NCBI GenBank assembly: GCA_903924465.1
Contig: CAIYBN010000144.1
Coordinates: 62,001-126,000, forward strand
DNA: 64,000 nucleotides
Origin: an uncultured Myxococcales bacterium
Lineage (GTDB): Bacteria > Myxococcota_A > UBA9042
Direction: 5' to 3'
In this document: in pieces, positions 26,621 through 35,643 of the stretch
Layout: every line of letters starts with the position of its first letter
Position numbering within the stretch: the stretch's first letter is position 1
The notes under the pieces: generated by a model
The model's input: the letters and a program-made list of their open reading frames with translations, nothing else
Databases searched by the model: none
Told to the model about the DNA's origin: nothing
Made by a program: the position numbers and the translations under genes

Positions 26621-27087
26621 CGTCTCCCCTCTCATTACGCCTGTGCGCATTCGTCAGTTGCGCGTGCAAAGCGCCGGTGCCCGATTGATACTTCGCCCAA
26701 TGTCAGCCGCCAGTCGGGTTACGGCCAGCAACACAACGCGGAGTCTGCCGCGATTACCGACGATTGTCGACAACTTTGGCTGTCAGAGCCTCCGACGTTC
26801 GTCGGCTTCGCTCAGACCACTGGATGGAATCCTTGTGGATTCCTGCATGGGGGCGGTGAGCCCCGCCGGTCGCGAAGCGCTTGGCTTTTGCGACTTCCCT
26901 CGGTCTCCAATTCTGTCCACGCGCAAGGGGGCATTGCATGTGGATCGCGAATCCCCATCCAAATACTAATATTGCGGCCGGCCATTGTCAACAACGCGAA
27001 CGACTTTGCCGGATCGCTTGACCCTGAGCGACGCGCTCGCTACACCGCCTGCGTCGACGCGAAATACCGCGCCACGGTCAGGACCTC
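26621..27087. other. Intergenic region upstream of the repeat peptide
   Basis: These 467 bases separate the divergent repeat-peptide and HD-domain genes. No frame looks coding. A short AT-rich patch, AAATACTAATATT near 26957-26970, stands out in this GC-rich background and could hold a promoter element for the plus-strand gene. No convincing -35/-10 pair was found for the repeat peptide. Confidence 0.5.
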
Positions 27088-28440
27088 GTGACAGCCGAAA
27101 ACGCGATCGACCAGCAGAATACTCACAATCTCATTGAGTTGCAGCGTGTTTTGCATGCCGTCTCGACGGACGGGAATCCGGCTTGGTTGGTCGGGGCGGC
27201 GGCTTGTGCGCTGCTGGGCGATCAGCCGTTGCCGCGCTTGTCCCCTTGGCGGGTTGTGGTCACCGGACCGATCGCGGCGATCGGCCCTTTGGCTGACCAC
27301 GAGCAGATTGCGCTGGAATCGTTGCCCGGCGAGGGTGTTCAAGGCTTGTCGGCCCTGCTGGCGGCGGAACCGATTCGCGGGTGGGCGCTTGCGGTCGATG
27401 CGCATGGTCAGGCTTTCGACCCGTGGAATCAGGTGGCCGACGCACGCGATCGCCGACTGCGCGTGCCGGGCGATCCACGCGCGTGGATGGCGCAGGGGCC
27501 AGAACGCGTCCTCGATCTGGCGGTACTCGCGGCGCGATCGGGTCTGACACCTGACAAGGAACTGCTGCGCTTGGCGCGGCGGGATGCCGGCAACGTGCTG
27601 TCCGTCGAACGGACCTTGTGGGCGGAGCGCTTTGGCGAAGTCCTGCTTGGCGAATATGCCGGCACAGGTCTGCAGTTTCTTTTCGATTGCGAAGCGTTGC
27701 AGCGCATGGTGCCGGAAGCGTGCCTCATGGTGGACTTTCACAAATCGTGCGCCGTGCATCACAAGGATATCTGGGACCACACGCTGCAAGTGATTGAAAA
27801 ATGTCCACAATCTCTGGCTGTCCGCTGGACTGCCTTGATGCACGACTCGGGCAAGGTCTGGACGCGATCGGTGAACAAGCAAGGCAAGGTGCACTTCTTT
27901 CGCCATGAAGAACTCGGCGCGAGCCTGATGGAAGGTGTGGCCGGGCGCTTTCATCTCGATCCGGCGCTGCGGGATCGCGTGGTTTACGTGATCGGCAACC
28001 ATGCCCGCGCGAACGTGTACGCCGCCGATTGGACGGATTCAGCGGTCCGGCGGCTGATTCGCGACATGGGCGACCACCTGGAGGATGTGCTGGCCTTTTC
28101 GCGCAGCGACTTCACGACAAAGCGGCAGTGGCGAATCGCTGAAGTGCGTGGTTTGGCTGAGGAATTGCACAAGCGAATTCGGGAAGTTGCCGCCGAAGAT
28201 GCCAAAGTGCCGCCGCTGCCCAAGGGCTTGGGCCACGTGATCATGCAGGCCACTGGACTGGCGCCTGGGCCGTGGCTGGGCGAAGTTCAACGCTGGCTGG
28301 AAGCCGAGGTGGCCGCGGAACGCGTGGCGCCCTTGCTGGATGCCGAGCGCTACCTGGAGTACGTCCAGGAGCGGGCGGCCCATTTGCTGTCGGTGCAAAA
28401 AGGCAATGAGCGCAAACGGTTGCCGCGTACAGACAAATAG
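27088..28440 (+). CDS. HD-domain protein with degenerate CCA-transferase-like N domain
   Basis: The 450-residue protein has the length and order of a bacterial CCA-adding enzyme with HD domain. The N-terminal region (33-60) reads AWLVGAAACALLGD where transferases have LVGGCVRD, and the catalytic DxD that should follow is missing (SPWRVVVTGP). Residues 100-195 resemble the helical part (DRRLRVPGDPRAW ... RVLDLAVLAARSG). The HD domain is intact: VHHKDIWDHTLQ near 223-234 and LMHDSGK near 250-256. Phosphohydrolase activity is likely; nucleotide addition is not. GTG start at 27088 with AGGA upstream. Confidence 0.78.
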   Translation: MTAENAIDQQNTHNLIELQRVLHAVSTDGNPAWLVGAAACALLGDQPLPRLSPWRVVVTGPIAAIGPLADHEQIALESLPGEGVQGLSALLAAEPIRGWALAVDAHGQAFDPWNQVADARDRRLRVPGDPRAWMAQGPERVLDLAVLAARSGLTPDKELLRLARRDAGNVLSVERTLWAERFGEVLLGEYAGTGLQFLFDCEALQRMVPEACLMVDFHKSCAVHHKDIWDHTLQVIEKCPQSLAVRWTALMHDSGKVWTRSVNKQGKVHFFRHEELGASLMEGVAGRFHLDPALRDRVVYVIGNHARANVYAADWTDSAVRRLIRDMGDHLEDVLAFSRSDFTTKRQWRIAEVRGLAEELHKRIREVAAEDAKVPPLPKGLGHVIMQATGLAPGPWLGEVQRWLEAEVAAERVAPLLDAERYLEYVQERAAHLLSVQKGNERKRLPRTDK

Positions 28441-29157
28441 TCAGGCAAAAAGTTCGGCGAAGAAGACGCGCATATGCTGCCAGCTCCGCGCATCGGCTTT
28501 GGCGTCAAAACAGATGCCCGCTTGCGCATCATTGGCCTGCGGGTTGGTAAATCCGTGCATGGCATGGCCGTAGTGCACCATCTGCCAGTCGGCGTGAACC
28601 GCGCGCATCTCATCGACAAATTTCGCCACTTTTTCCGCGCCAACCAGCGGATCTTCAGCACCGTGCAGCACCAGGATCCTGGCCTTGGGTTTCTGCTGCG
28701 CGGGAAGCGTCGTCGCCAGTTCGCCGTGGAAGCTGACGACGCCCGCCACGTCGGCGCCTGATCGCGCCAGTTCCAGCACACAGCCGCCGCCAAAGCAGTA
28801 GCCGATCGCGGCGATTTGCAGTTCGTCCACGCGAGGATCAGCCTGCATCACCGCGATCGCCGTCTGCAGGCGCGCGCGGAGTTCCAGGCGATCGGCCAGC
28901 ACGTCGTGCATCGCCGCCGCAGCTTCGCCGGGATCGCGCGGCCGCACATCGACACCGTACATGTCCAAGGCAAACCCGACGTAGCCCAATTCGGCCAGCA
29001 TGCGCGCGCGGCGCTTGACGTTGTCCCCCGGTCCGAACCACTCGTGGACGATCGCGATGCCAGGCCGCGGTTCCGCGAGCGCAGCGTTCCACGCGAGGTA
29101 GCCGGCAAAGGCACGACCGCGGTGGACGTATTCAAATTCATCCACCAGAATGCGCAT
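28441..29157 (-). CDS. Dienelactone hydrolase family protein
   Basis: This 238-residue alpha/beta hydrolase keeps the dienelactone-hydrolase set: Glu39 in VHEWFG, nucleophile Cys121 in GYCFGGG, Asp169 in HGAEDPLV and His201 in HAMHGFTNP. The family hydrolyses cyclic esters such as dienelactone in aromatic degradation, and many members are general cytoplasmic carboxyl-ester hydrolases; no degradation genes surround it, so the substrate is open. Its stop abuts the end of the convergent HD-domain gene. The peroxiredoxin stop directly precedes its ATG, making a tight operon with tgt and the nitroreductase. Confidence 0.9.
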   Translation of the reverse strand: MRILVDEFEYVHRGRAFAGYLAWNAALAEPRPGIAIVHEWFGPGDNVKRRARMLAELGYVGFALDMYGVDVRPRDPGEAAAAMHDVLADRLELRARLQTAIAVMQADPRVDELQIAAIGYCFGGGCVLELARSGADVAGVVSFHGELATTLPAQQKPKARILVLHGAEDPLVGAEKVAKFVDEMRAVHADWQMVHYGHAMHGFTNPQANDAQAGICFDAKADARSWQHMRVFFAELFA

Positions 29158-29625
29158 TTACGCCTCCAGCTTCAGCTGCTTGACGACCGCCAGCGACTCC
29201 TGGATGTGCGCGCCCATCCGCAGGTGCGAGGCAAAAGTGTGGCGGATGACGCCCTTGCGATCGATCACGAACGTCACGCGGTCGGTCAGCAGGCCGAGGC
29301 GCTTTTGAATGCCCCAAGCGCGGTGACCGACGCCGTCAACATCCGCCAGCAGCGTGAAGGGCAGGCGATGGTGAATCGCAAAATTCTTGTGACTGGCCAC
29401 AGAGTCGCGGCTCACGCCAACGACATGCGCACCCGCGTCGCGAAAGACCTCAAAACTGTCGCGAAAACTGCACGCCTCGGCGGTACAGCCGGCCGTCTCG
29501 TCCTTGGGGTAAAAGTACAGGATCACCGGACCTTGTGCCCACAGCGCGGACAGCGTGACGGAGTTACCGTCCTGATCGGGCAGCGTCAGATCGTGGGCGG
29601 TATCGCCAGCTTTGGGCCATGCCAT
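29158..29625 (-). CDS. bcp: Peroxiredoxin, Bcp/PrxQ type
   Basis: Bcp-type peroxiredoxins reduce hydrogen peroxide and organic peroxides with thiol donors. The 155-residue protein has the PrxQ pattern, with peroxidatic Cys47 and resolving Cys52 in AGCTAEACSFRD, and the thioredoxin-like fold around it (ILYFYPKDET). An in-frame start 15 codons upstream is not needed: GAGGA lies 7 bases before ATG 29625. It is 10 bases from the end of tgt, within a run of four minus-strand genes. Confidence 0.93.
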   Translation of the reverse strand: MAWPKAGDTAHDLTLPDQDGNSVTLSALWAQGPVILYFYPKDETAGCTAEACSFRDSFEVFRDAGAHVVGVSRDSVASHKNFAIHHRLPFTLLADVDGVGHRAWGIQKRLGLLTDRVTFVIDRKGVIRHTFASHLRMGAHIQESLAVVKQLKLEA

Positions 29626-29635
29626 CGGGTTATCC

Positions 29636-30763
29636 TCATGCTGCCCACATTTTGCTGTCCAGGCGGGCAAGCTGAGCCTCGGACCAAGTGCCGTACTGGT
29701 CAGCCAAAATGGCCGAACGCGCAGCGGTCACCAGCTGCAAGTAAAAGGCCAGATTGTGCGTGGTCAAGAGTGTCGCGGCCAACAGCTCGCCGGCAATGAA
29801 CAAATGGCGGATGTAGCTGCGGCTGAATTGCGCGCAGACGCTGCAGGTGCAGTGCGGATCGAGCGGGCCGTCGTCGGCGAAGAAGCGCTTGTTCTTGATG
29901 GCCAATTTGCCGTCCCACGTGTACACCACGCCGTGGCGCGCGTTGCGGCTGGGCAACACGCAGTCAAACTGGTCGATGCCGTAGCCGATGCAGCGCAGCA
30001 GGTCCTCCGGTGTGCCAATCCCCATCAGGTAACGCGCCTTGTCGGTCGGCATTTGCGCGGCGGTGTGTTGGCAAGCCGCATACGTCTCCGGCGGTGGCTC
30101 GCCCACGGAGAGCCCGCCGATGGCAAAGCCTTCACAAGCGCGCTGGCAGATTTCCTCGACGTGCTGGGTCCGCAACGGCAAATCCACGCCGCCCTGGACG
30201 ATACCGTAGAGCGCGCAGTCGTCGTGTCGCTTGCGCGCCGCCAGGCAGCGATCCAGCCACGCCGTGGTCCGCCGCATCGCCGTCTGGATCGTCCGTGCGT
30301 CCGATTTGGCCGGCGGACATTCGTCAAATGCCATCATGATGTCTGAGCCGAAGGCTTCCTGCAGGAACATCGCGTGCTCGGCGTTCAGGACATGGCGCGC
30401 GCCGTCGATGTGACTTTGGAACACCGCGCCTTCGTCGGTCACCTTGCGCATTTTGGCCAGCGAGTAGACCTGAAAGCCACCGGAATCGGTCAGCATCGGC
30501 CGATCCCACGCGACAAATTTGTGCAGTCCACCCGCCGCCGCGATTCGCTCCGCCCCGGGCCGCAACATCAGGTGGTAGGTGTTCGCGAGGATGATCTGCG
30601 CGCCCATCTCCTTCAGATCCCGCGGCAAAACGCCTTTCACCGTGCCTTGCGTACCCACCGGCATGAAGATCGGCGTGTGAATCTGGCCGTGCGTCGTGGT
30701 GATCGTGGCCGCGCGCGCACCCGATTGGGCGCACACGTGTTCAAGGTGAAATGCGTAGCTCAT
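29636..30763 (-). CDS. tgt: tRNA-guanine transglycosylase (queuosine pathway)
   Basis: Tgt swaps guanine 34 for preQ1 in GUN-anticodon tRNAs. The 375-residue protein shows general acid Asp93 in TDSGGFQ, nucleophile Asp267 in FDCVLPSRNARHG, and zinc ligands Cys305, Cys307, Cys310 and His336. These are all the expected sites, so it should be active. Its ATG overlaps the TGA of the nitroreductase gene (ATGA). No other queuosine genes (queA, queC-F) are seen in the window. Confidence 0.96.
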   Translation of the reverse strand: MSYAFHLEHVCAQSGARAATITTTHGQIHTPIFMPVGTQGTVKGVLPRDLKEMGAQIILANTYHLMLRPGAERIAAAGGLHKFVAWDRPMLTDSGGFQVYSLAKMRKVTDEGAVFQSHIDGARHVLNAEHAMFLQEAFGSDIMMAFDECPPAKSDARTIQTAMRRTTAWLDRCLAARKRHDDCALYGIVQGGVDLPLRTQHVEEICQRACEGFAIGGLSVGEPPPETYAACQHTAAQMPTDKARYLMGIGTPEDLLRCIGYGIDQFDCVLPSRNARHGVVYTWDGKLAIKNKRFFADDGPLDPHCTCSVCAQFSRSYIRHLFIAGELLAATLLTTHNLAFYLQLVTAARSAILADQYGTWSEAQLARLDSKMWAA

Positions 30764-31305
30764 AGCCACGTCGCCAGTGATTCTGCGCAGTGGCGGCGGA
30801 CGGCGGGCATGTCGAGCGCCGCTTCGCCGAGGAAGAGCACGCCAACGAGACGCTCGTCGGGCGTGGTCTGCCAGAAATCGACCAGCTTGCCACCGACAAA
30901 CCCCGGGCTGGTCGTCCAGAAGGAGGCCCAACCGCGCTCCCAGGCACCCAATTGGATGTGCTGGCACGCAATCGCGCACGCCGCATAGTCCTCGTGATCG
31001 CGCTCCGGCTGATCCGGCGAACGCACCTGACGCACGGCGATCGCTGCGCCAGCGCCATCGATGATTTCTTTGAGTTTCATCAATTTGGCGCGCGCCTTAT
31101 CGGTGTCGGCCGCGTCTTGAACCGCCAGCCAGAGTTGGTCAAACGACCGCTTGGGCAGGACGGTGAAGCGCCACGGCTCGGTGAACTTGTGGTTGGGCGC
31201 CCAGATGGCGAGTTCGAGCAGGTGTTTCAGATCGACGTCTGGCACGACGGTGCCGCGAAACAGCTTGTGCGAACGGCGGGAAAGAATGGCTTGGCTGACA
31301 TGCAT
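30760..31305 (-). CDS. Nitroreductase family flavoprotein
   Basis: This 181-residue protein is an FMN-dependent nitroreductase-fold enzyme. Residues 8-12 SRRSH and 31-45 AIWAPNHKFTEPWRF match the FMN-phosphate and isoalloxazine-binding segments; ACQHIQLGAWERGW and VGVLFLGEA follow the family pattern. Substrates of this group range from nitroaromatics to quinones and cannot be deduced. The frame is open upstream to 31455, but ATG 31305 starts just before the conserved core. Its stop overlaps the tgt start. Confidence 0.88.
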   Translation of the reverse strand: MHVSQAILSRRSHKLFRGTVVPDVDLKHLLELAIWAPNHKFTEPWRFTVLPKRSFDQLWLAVQDAADTDKARAKLMKLKEIIDGAGAAIAVRQVRSPDQPERDHEDYAACAIACQHIQLGAWERGWASFWTTSPGFVGGKLVDFWQTTPDERLVGVLFLGEAALDMPAVRRHCAESLATWL

Positions 31306-31366
31306 GACGGACGGCCTCGTGGGCAGAGAAGGATAGCTGGACGAACCGCAGCCCGCCACACGGGCG

Positions 31367-34300
31367 TCACCACTGCATGACTTTGGCGACGATGCCGGGT
31401 GCGCCGGCTGCGCCCATCGTGCCGATCGACGGACCACCCGGGCCGCCTGGGCCACCGTTGCCGACGGTCTTCAATTGGTTCTGTGATTCCAGCGTCGATG
31501 CGGCTGCGGCGGGCACCTGGACCAGCGCGAGCAACGCGGAGGGCCCACCGCTGCCGCCACCTCCGCCGCCACCGTGCCCGGCGTTGCCACCCGCACCGCC
31601 ATTGCCGCCCTGAGAGGTACAGAACGTGGCTTGCGCGCCTTCGCCGCTTTGCCCCCCTTTGCCGCCCTGCCCGCCGGGGCCACCGGAGCCCGCCGGACCA
31701 CCCGCGGCGCCTGCGCCACCCGACCCGGCGAAGAGCTGGGAACCGATCAATAGGGGCACTTCGCCCGTGGACGTTGCGACGATGAAGACGGCGAAAGAGC
31801 CGCCACCACCGCCACCGCCCAGACCGCCGGAGCCGCCACAACCGCCCGAGCCACCGCCGCCGCCGGAGCCACCAATGTCGGTGTATTGCGCGGCCGTGGC
31901 GGTACAGTCGTGGACTTCCACGCCGCCCGCGGCCCCGCCACCGCCACCACCGCTGCCAGCTTGACCGCTGCCGCCTGTGCCACCCGCGCCAGGCTGCCAC
32001 ACGCCGTTCACGACGGCACCTGCTGCCGCGCCGCCGCCGGAACCTGCCGCGCCGTTCGGGCCGGCCTGACCGTCCTGACCACCGACACCGTCGCGCGGCT
32101 TGACTGGCACGAAGCACACGTTGCAGCCGGCCTTGCCGTTGGAACACGCGGTTGCAACACCCTTTTGCGAGTCGATATAGCTGTCCGCGCCTGAAGCGCC
32201 ACCAACGCCACCACCGGTGCCCAGACCGTGCGCACCGGGCTCTTGTGGCAACGGATTCTGGACATAGGGCGCCATCGGACACTGCGGTGGCGGGTTATCC
32301 TCGTCATAGGCAGGACAGACAGCGGTGCCGCCCGACCCGCCACGGACGTCGACGCCGTCACAAGGCACGCCCGAGCCGCCTGACCCGCCGGACGCAAAGT
32401 CGCCTGGGCTGCAGCTGTCATGGCCGATGTCATGCGCGGCCAGACCGTCCTGACCGGAGGCACCTGCGACGCCGTTTTCGCCCGCTCCGCCGGGAATACC
32501 CGCGGCGCCGTCGCTGGCCTGAATTTGGCAGTAGGTGACCTGAAAGCGTTTGTCACACGCGTTCACCCAGACGCCGTAGGCACTGGCGCCCGGCGTTTTG
32601 GCGTCGCCGCCGATGAGCAGGAAACCGTCCAACCGGGATGGCATCTGGTCAAGGCCAAGAATTCCGTCGCAACGCACCGCCGCGGTGGCGCCCGACGCCG
32701 GTGCCGAACCGACGACGGCGCTTTGGTAGCTGACCGGATCGCGCACCTTGAAATCGGGCTTGTAGCCGCCGTAAATCGAGATGCCGGCGATCATATCCAG
32801 GGTACCGCTGTAGACGCCGCCCGCCACGTAGACGTCTCGCTTGCCCGCGACCTTGGCGAGGGCAAGCGCGTGGCCGATCGTGGCGACTGGGAGCTCCAGC
32901 GTGCCGGGGTTGGCATCCGAACCGATCTTGGCGACGAAAATAGCATCCAACACATCGCCATCGACGCCGTCGCAGTTCTGATCGACGCCGTCGGGATAGT
33001 CCACGGCCGACTGGAAAAGGCATTCGCACCCGTCGTCCAGCGTGCCGTCCATGTCGACCCAGCCGGGAGCGCACGCGGTCTGGCAACTGGCGACGGGTTG
33101 CCCCGTGCACGTCACTTCCGCGCTGGGTGGAGCCGACGGGCAGTTCACGCCGCACGCGCCGCACGCATTCATCTTGTCGTATTGGAGCGTCGTAGGGTTG
33201 AGCCAGCCGTCGTCGGTGACACCGTTGCAGTCGTCGTCCACGCCGTTGCAGGATTCCGGTTTGGGCTGAACGCCGTCGCAAAAAAGACCCGCTGCGCCCT
33301 TGCAGGTCCACGTTCCGGGGCAAGTGCCATTCTGGTTCGTCACGCCACACGCCGTGCCGTCGCCGACTCCCTCGTCGGTCGCGCCGTCGCAGTTATCGTC
33401 CACACCGTTGCACGATTCCGCCTTGGGCGTGGCCGCGGAACACAGGCTCCAACCGCTGGCCGGGTTGCATATTTGCTCGCCAACGCACGCGCCGAAGTCA
33501 TTGCTATTCATGCACGTTTGCACGGCGCCGCCGTTGACGGGTGTGCACGAGCAGCTGCCGCTCTTGGGTTGACAAGTACTCAGCGTGCCAGCGGCATTCG
33601 TTGCGCAATCGTATCCCGGCAAGCACGGCGCCGCGTCCGTACACATCGGTTGGCAGACGCCGCCCACGCAGGGATCGCCGCCGCAGTTGTCGGCGGACTG
33701 GCAACTTGCGCACGAAAAAATGACCGTGGGTGCACAGCTCTTCGGTGATGCCGGCCAGAATCCCGGATCGCACTGCGCCGCCGCGCACATCGCCTTGCCG
33801 TTGAGTAGCTGGCAGCTGGCACTGCCGTGGTCGATCGCCCCGTCGCAGCTGTTCCCGCAGGTGCCACAATTGGCGCCGCCGACGTACAGACCGCCCTGCA
33901 AGAAGCCGTTGTCGGTGATGCCGTCGCAGTCGTCATCCTGCCCGTTGCAGGTCTCCGTCACCGCGATGGCGCCGTCGCAAGCGGAGATACCGCCCGTACA
34001 CACGATTTTCCCCTGACAATGGCCGGTGCCGCACGGCGCGCCGCTCAGGCCTTCGTCGGTTTGACCATTGCAGTCGTCATCCAAGCCGTTGCACGTTTCT
34101 GCCGTGGGCTGGACCGCGTTGCAGCCCGACCAGCCAGTGGCCGCGCTGCACGTCCGTTGACCCACGCAGCTGTTGCCGGCCGTCGCCGTCAGATCGGTGC
34201 ACGGTCCAACCGCGCCGTCGTTGCCGGGCCGGCAGGTGCACGAGCCGTTGCTCGGGACGCACACGGTGCCGACGCCGTGCGGCACGCAGTCCATGCCGGT

Positions 34301-34720
34301 GGGACAGCTGGAAACGGCGCCGCCAGCCACGCACGGGATCAAACAGAAATTGCCTTCCGCTCCGACCGGTGTGCAGCTACCGCCCAGGCACACCGCGTCG
34401 CTGGTGCATGCCGCGCAGGCGAACGCACCGTCGGGCACACAGGTGGGCGTAACGTCGCCGCCCGGTGCAAAACACGTGTACCCGGTCGCGCAGCTGCCAG
34501 ACGTGCAGCCCCAGACGTCGGGACCAGCGTCCGGTGGGCCGTTGTCCTGGAAACGGACATCGCCAATCTGGGTCGGCGCGTCAGAAATCGCGTCGGTCGC
34601 AATGCCGTCGATGCCGATGGGCGTGTCGTCGCACGCGCCCAGCCAGCCGCAAACACACGCGATCAGCCACCAGCGGCCCGCATGAACCCTGAAGCCTGGT
34701 TGTCGCGGGGCGTTGCTCAT
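31367..34720 (-). CDS. Giant Cys-rich MopE-like lipoprotein with Gly-rich tail
   Basis: The 1117-residue protein has a type II signal peptide with lipobox LGAC near residues 27-30. It carries at least four Cys/Asp repeats of the type CNGxDDDCNGxTDEG (near 210, 263, 440 and 495) and a related DGVDQNCDG (near 580), the repeat seen in MopE and in many myxobacterial surface proteins, probably calcium-binding. A beta-helix-like segment follows (VYVAGGVYSGTLDM). From about 770 the tail is extremely Gly-rich, ending in collagen-like Gly-Gly-Xaa runs. It is likely exported and surface-exposed; function unknown. Confidence 0.85.
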   Translation of the reverse strand: MSNAPRQPGFRVHAGRWWLIACVCGWLGACDDTPIGIDGIATDAISDAPTQIGDVRFQDNGPPDAGPDVWGCTSGSCATGYTCFAPGGDVTPTCVPDGAFACAACTSDAVCLGGSCTPVGAEGNFCLIPCVAGGAVSSCPTGMDCVPHGVGTVCVPSNGSCTCRPGNDGAVGPCTDLTATAGNSCVGQRTCSAATGWSGCNAVQPTAETCNGLDDDCNGQTDEGLSGAPCGTGHCQGKIVCTGGISACDGAIAVTETCNGQDDDCDGITDNGFLQGGLYVGGANCGTCGNSCDGAIDHGSASCQLLNGKAMCAAAQCDPGFWPASPKSCAPTVIFSCASCQSADNCGGDPCVGGVCQPMCTDAAPCLPGYDCATNAAGTLSTCQPKSGSCSCTPVNGGAVQTCMNSNDFGACVGEQICNPASGWSLCSAATPKAESCNGVDDNCDGATDEGVGDGTACGVTNQNGTCPGTWTCKGAAGLFCDGVQPKPESCNGVDDDCNGVTDDGWLNPTTLQYDKMNACGACGVNCPSAPPSAEVTCTGQPVASCQTACAPGWVDMDGTLDDGCECLFQSAVDYPDGVDQNCDGVDGDVLDAIFVAKIGSDANPGTLELPVATIGHALALAKVAGKRDVYVAGGVYSGTLDMIAGISIYGGYKPDFKVRDPVSYQSAVVGSAPASGATAAVRCDGILGLDQMPSRLDGFLLIGGDAKTPGASAYGVWVNACDKRFQVTYCQIQASDGAAGIPGGAGENGVAGASGQDGLAAHDIGHDSCSPGDFASGGSGGSGVPCDGVDVRGGSGGTAVCPAYDEDNPPPQCPMAPYVQNPLPQEPGAHGLGTGGGVGGASGADSYIDSQKGVATACSNGKAGCNVCFVPVKPRDGVGGQDGQAGPNGAAGSGGGAAAGAVVNGVWQPGAGGTGGSGQAGSGGGGGGAAGGVEVHDCTATAAQYTDIGGSGGGGGSGGCGGSGGLGGGGGGGSFAVFIVATSTGEVPLLIGSQLFAGSGGAGAAGGPAGSGGPGGQGGKGGQSGEGAQATFCTSQGGNGGAGGNAGHGGGGGGGSGGPSALLALVQVPAAAASTLESQNQLKTVGNGGPGGPGGPSIGTMGAAGAPGIVAKVMQW

Positions 34721-35002
34721 CCACCATCCCGTACGGCGCGCGCGCCGACCTGTCCAGCATACCCGGTTTCGCCAACCTCTGTTACCGGGAACCCGGTCGC
34801 GGCGCGTTCAGCGGGTGCACTCGGTCACGGTGCTGGGCGATGCAGGCGGCTGACTGCAGCATGGGCCACAGACTCCGACCGAAGTTCGAGATCGAACGTC
34901 TTCGATCCGCGGCGTGCCACCGGAGGTGCACGCTCGCGGTCCCAGTCTGAAATGCAACAGTTCTGACCAACGAAGTTTGGTGTCCAACATCGGTCAGCCT
35001 GC

Positions 35003-35479
35003 TTAGAACGGGATGTCGTCTTCCGGACCCATGTCATCCGGCGTCGGATCGTCCATGCCGGGCGCGGGGCCCGTTTGCCGCGGACCCGCGGGTGGTCGCG
35101 TCCGTTCGCCACCACCGCCACCTTCCGGACGGCCTTCGCCATCGCCACGGCTGCCGATGAATTGCCACGTGTCGGCAACAATCTTGATCTTCGTGCGCTT
35201 CTGACCGCTGTCCTTGTCGACCCATTCGTCCGTGGCCAGCCGGCCTTCTACGTAGACTTCACGGCCCTTTTGCAGGTAGCGCTCGGCGTTTTCCGCCTGC
35301 TTATCCCAGACCTCGACGCCAAACCAGTCGGTTTTTTCCTGACGTTGACCGCTTTTGTCCGTGTAGACGCGGTTGACCGCAATGCGCAACTCCGCGACAG
35401 CGTGGTTCGCCGTGGTGTAGCGCAGCTCCGGCGTGTTGCCCAAGCGACCGATCAGAATGACTTTGTTGACATTGGCCAT
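35003..35479 (-). CDS. ssb: Single-stranded DNA-binding protein
   Basis: SSB coats single-stranded DNA during replication and repair. The 158-residue protein has an OB-fold (1-110: NKVILIGRLG, then RVYTDKSGQ and WFGVEVWDKQAE) and a Gly/Pro-rich linker ending in the acidic tip DDIPF used to recruit partner proteins. GGAG lies before ATG 35479; the frame runs 12 codons further upstream. It is divergent from phoH, and the 282 bases beyond its stop hold no clear gene. Confidence 0.96.
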   Translation of the reverse strand: MANVNKVILIGRLGNTPELRYTTANHAVAELRIAVNRVYTDKSGQRQEKTDWFGVEVWDKQAENAERYLQKGREVYVEGRLATDEWVDKDSGQKRTKIKIVADTWQFIGSRGDGEGRPEGGGGGERTRPPAGPRQTGPAPGMDDPTPDDMGPEDDIPF

Positions 35480-35504
35480 GATGCTCTCCAGCGTGTGGCC
35501 CGCA

Positions 35505-35533
35505 ATAGTACGCAAGCGCCACGGGAACGTCTA
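35505..35533 (-). promoter_or_regulatory. Putative sigma-70 promoter for ssb
   Basis: On the minus strand, TAGACG at 35533-35528 and TACTAT at 35510-35505 are separated by 17 bases, close to the TTGACA/TATAAT consensus. The -10 box is about 25 bases upstream of the ssb start. This is a sequence match only. Confidence 0.35.
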
Positions 35534-35643
35534 CGGCGGTTCGCCGTCACATCGCTGCGCACGGCAGTGGCGGAACGGGGGACAATCCGGTACGCTTGGA
35601 AACGGAGGGTAGGCGCCGAGCTTGGTTGCCACGGCGGGAGTGA

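Noticed and set aside
34884-34897. Palindrome GTTCGAGATCGAAC as a LexA or other operator
   Set aside because: It is a 6+2+6 repeat without the GAAC-GTTC order of LexA boxes and is located past the ssb stop, not in a promoter.
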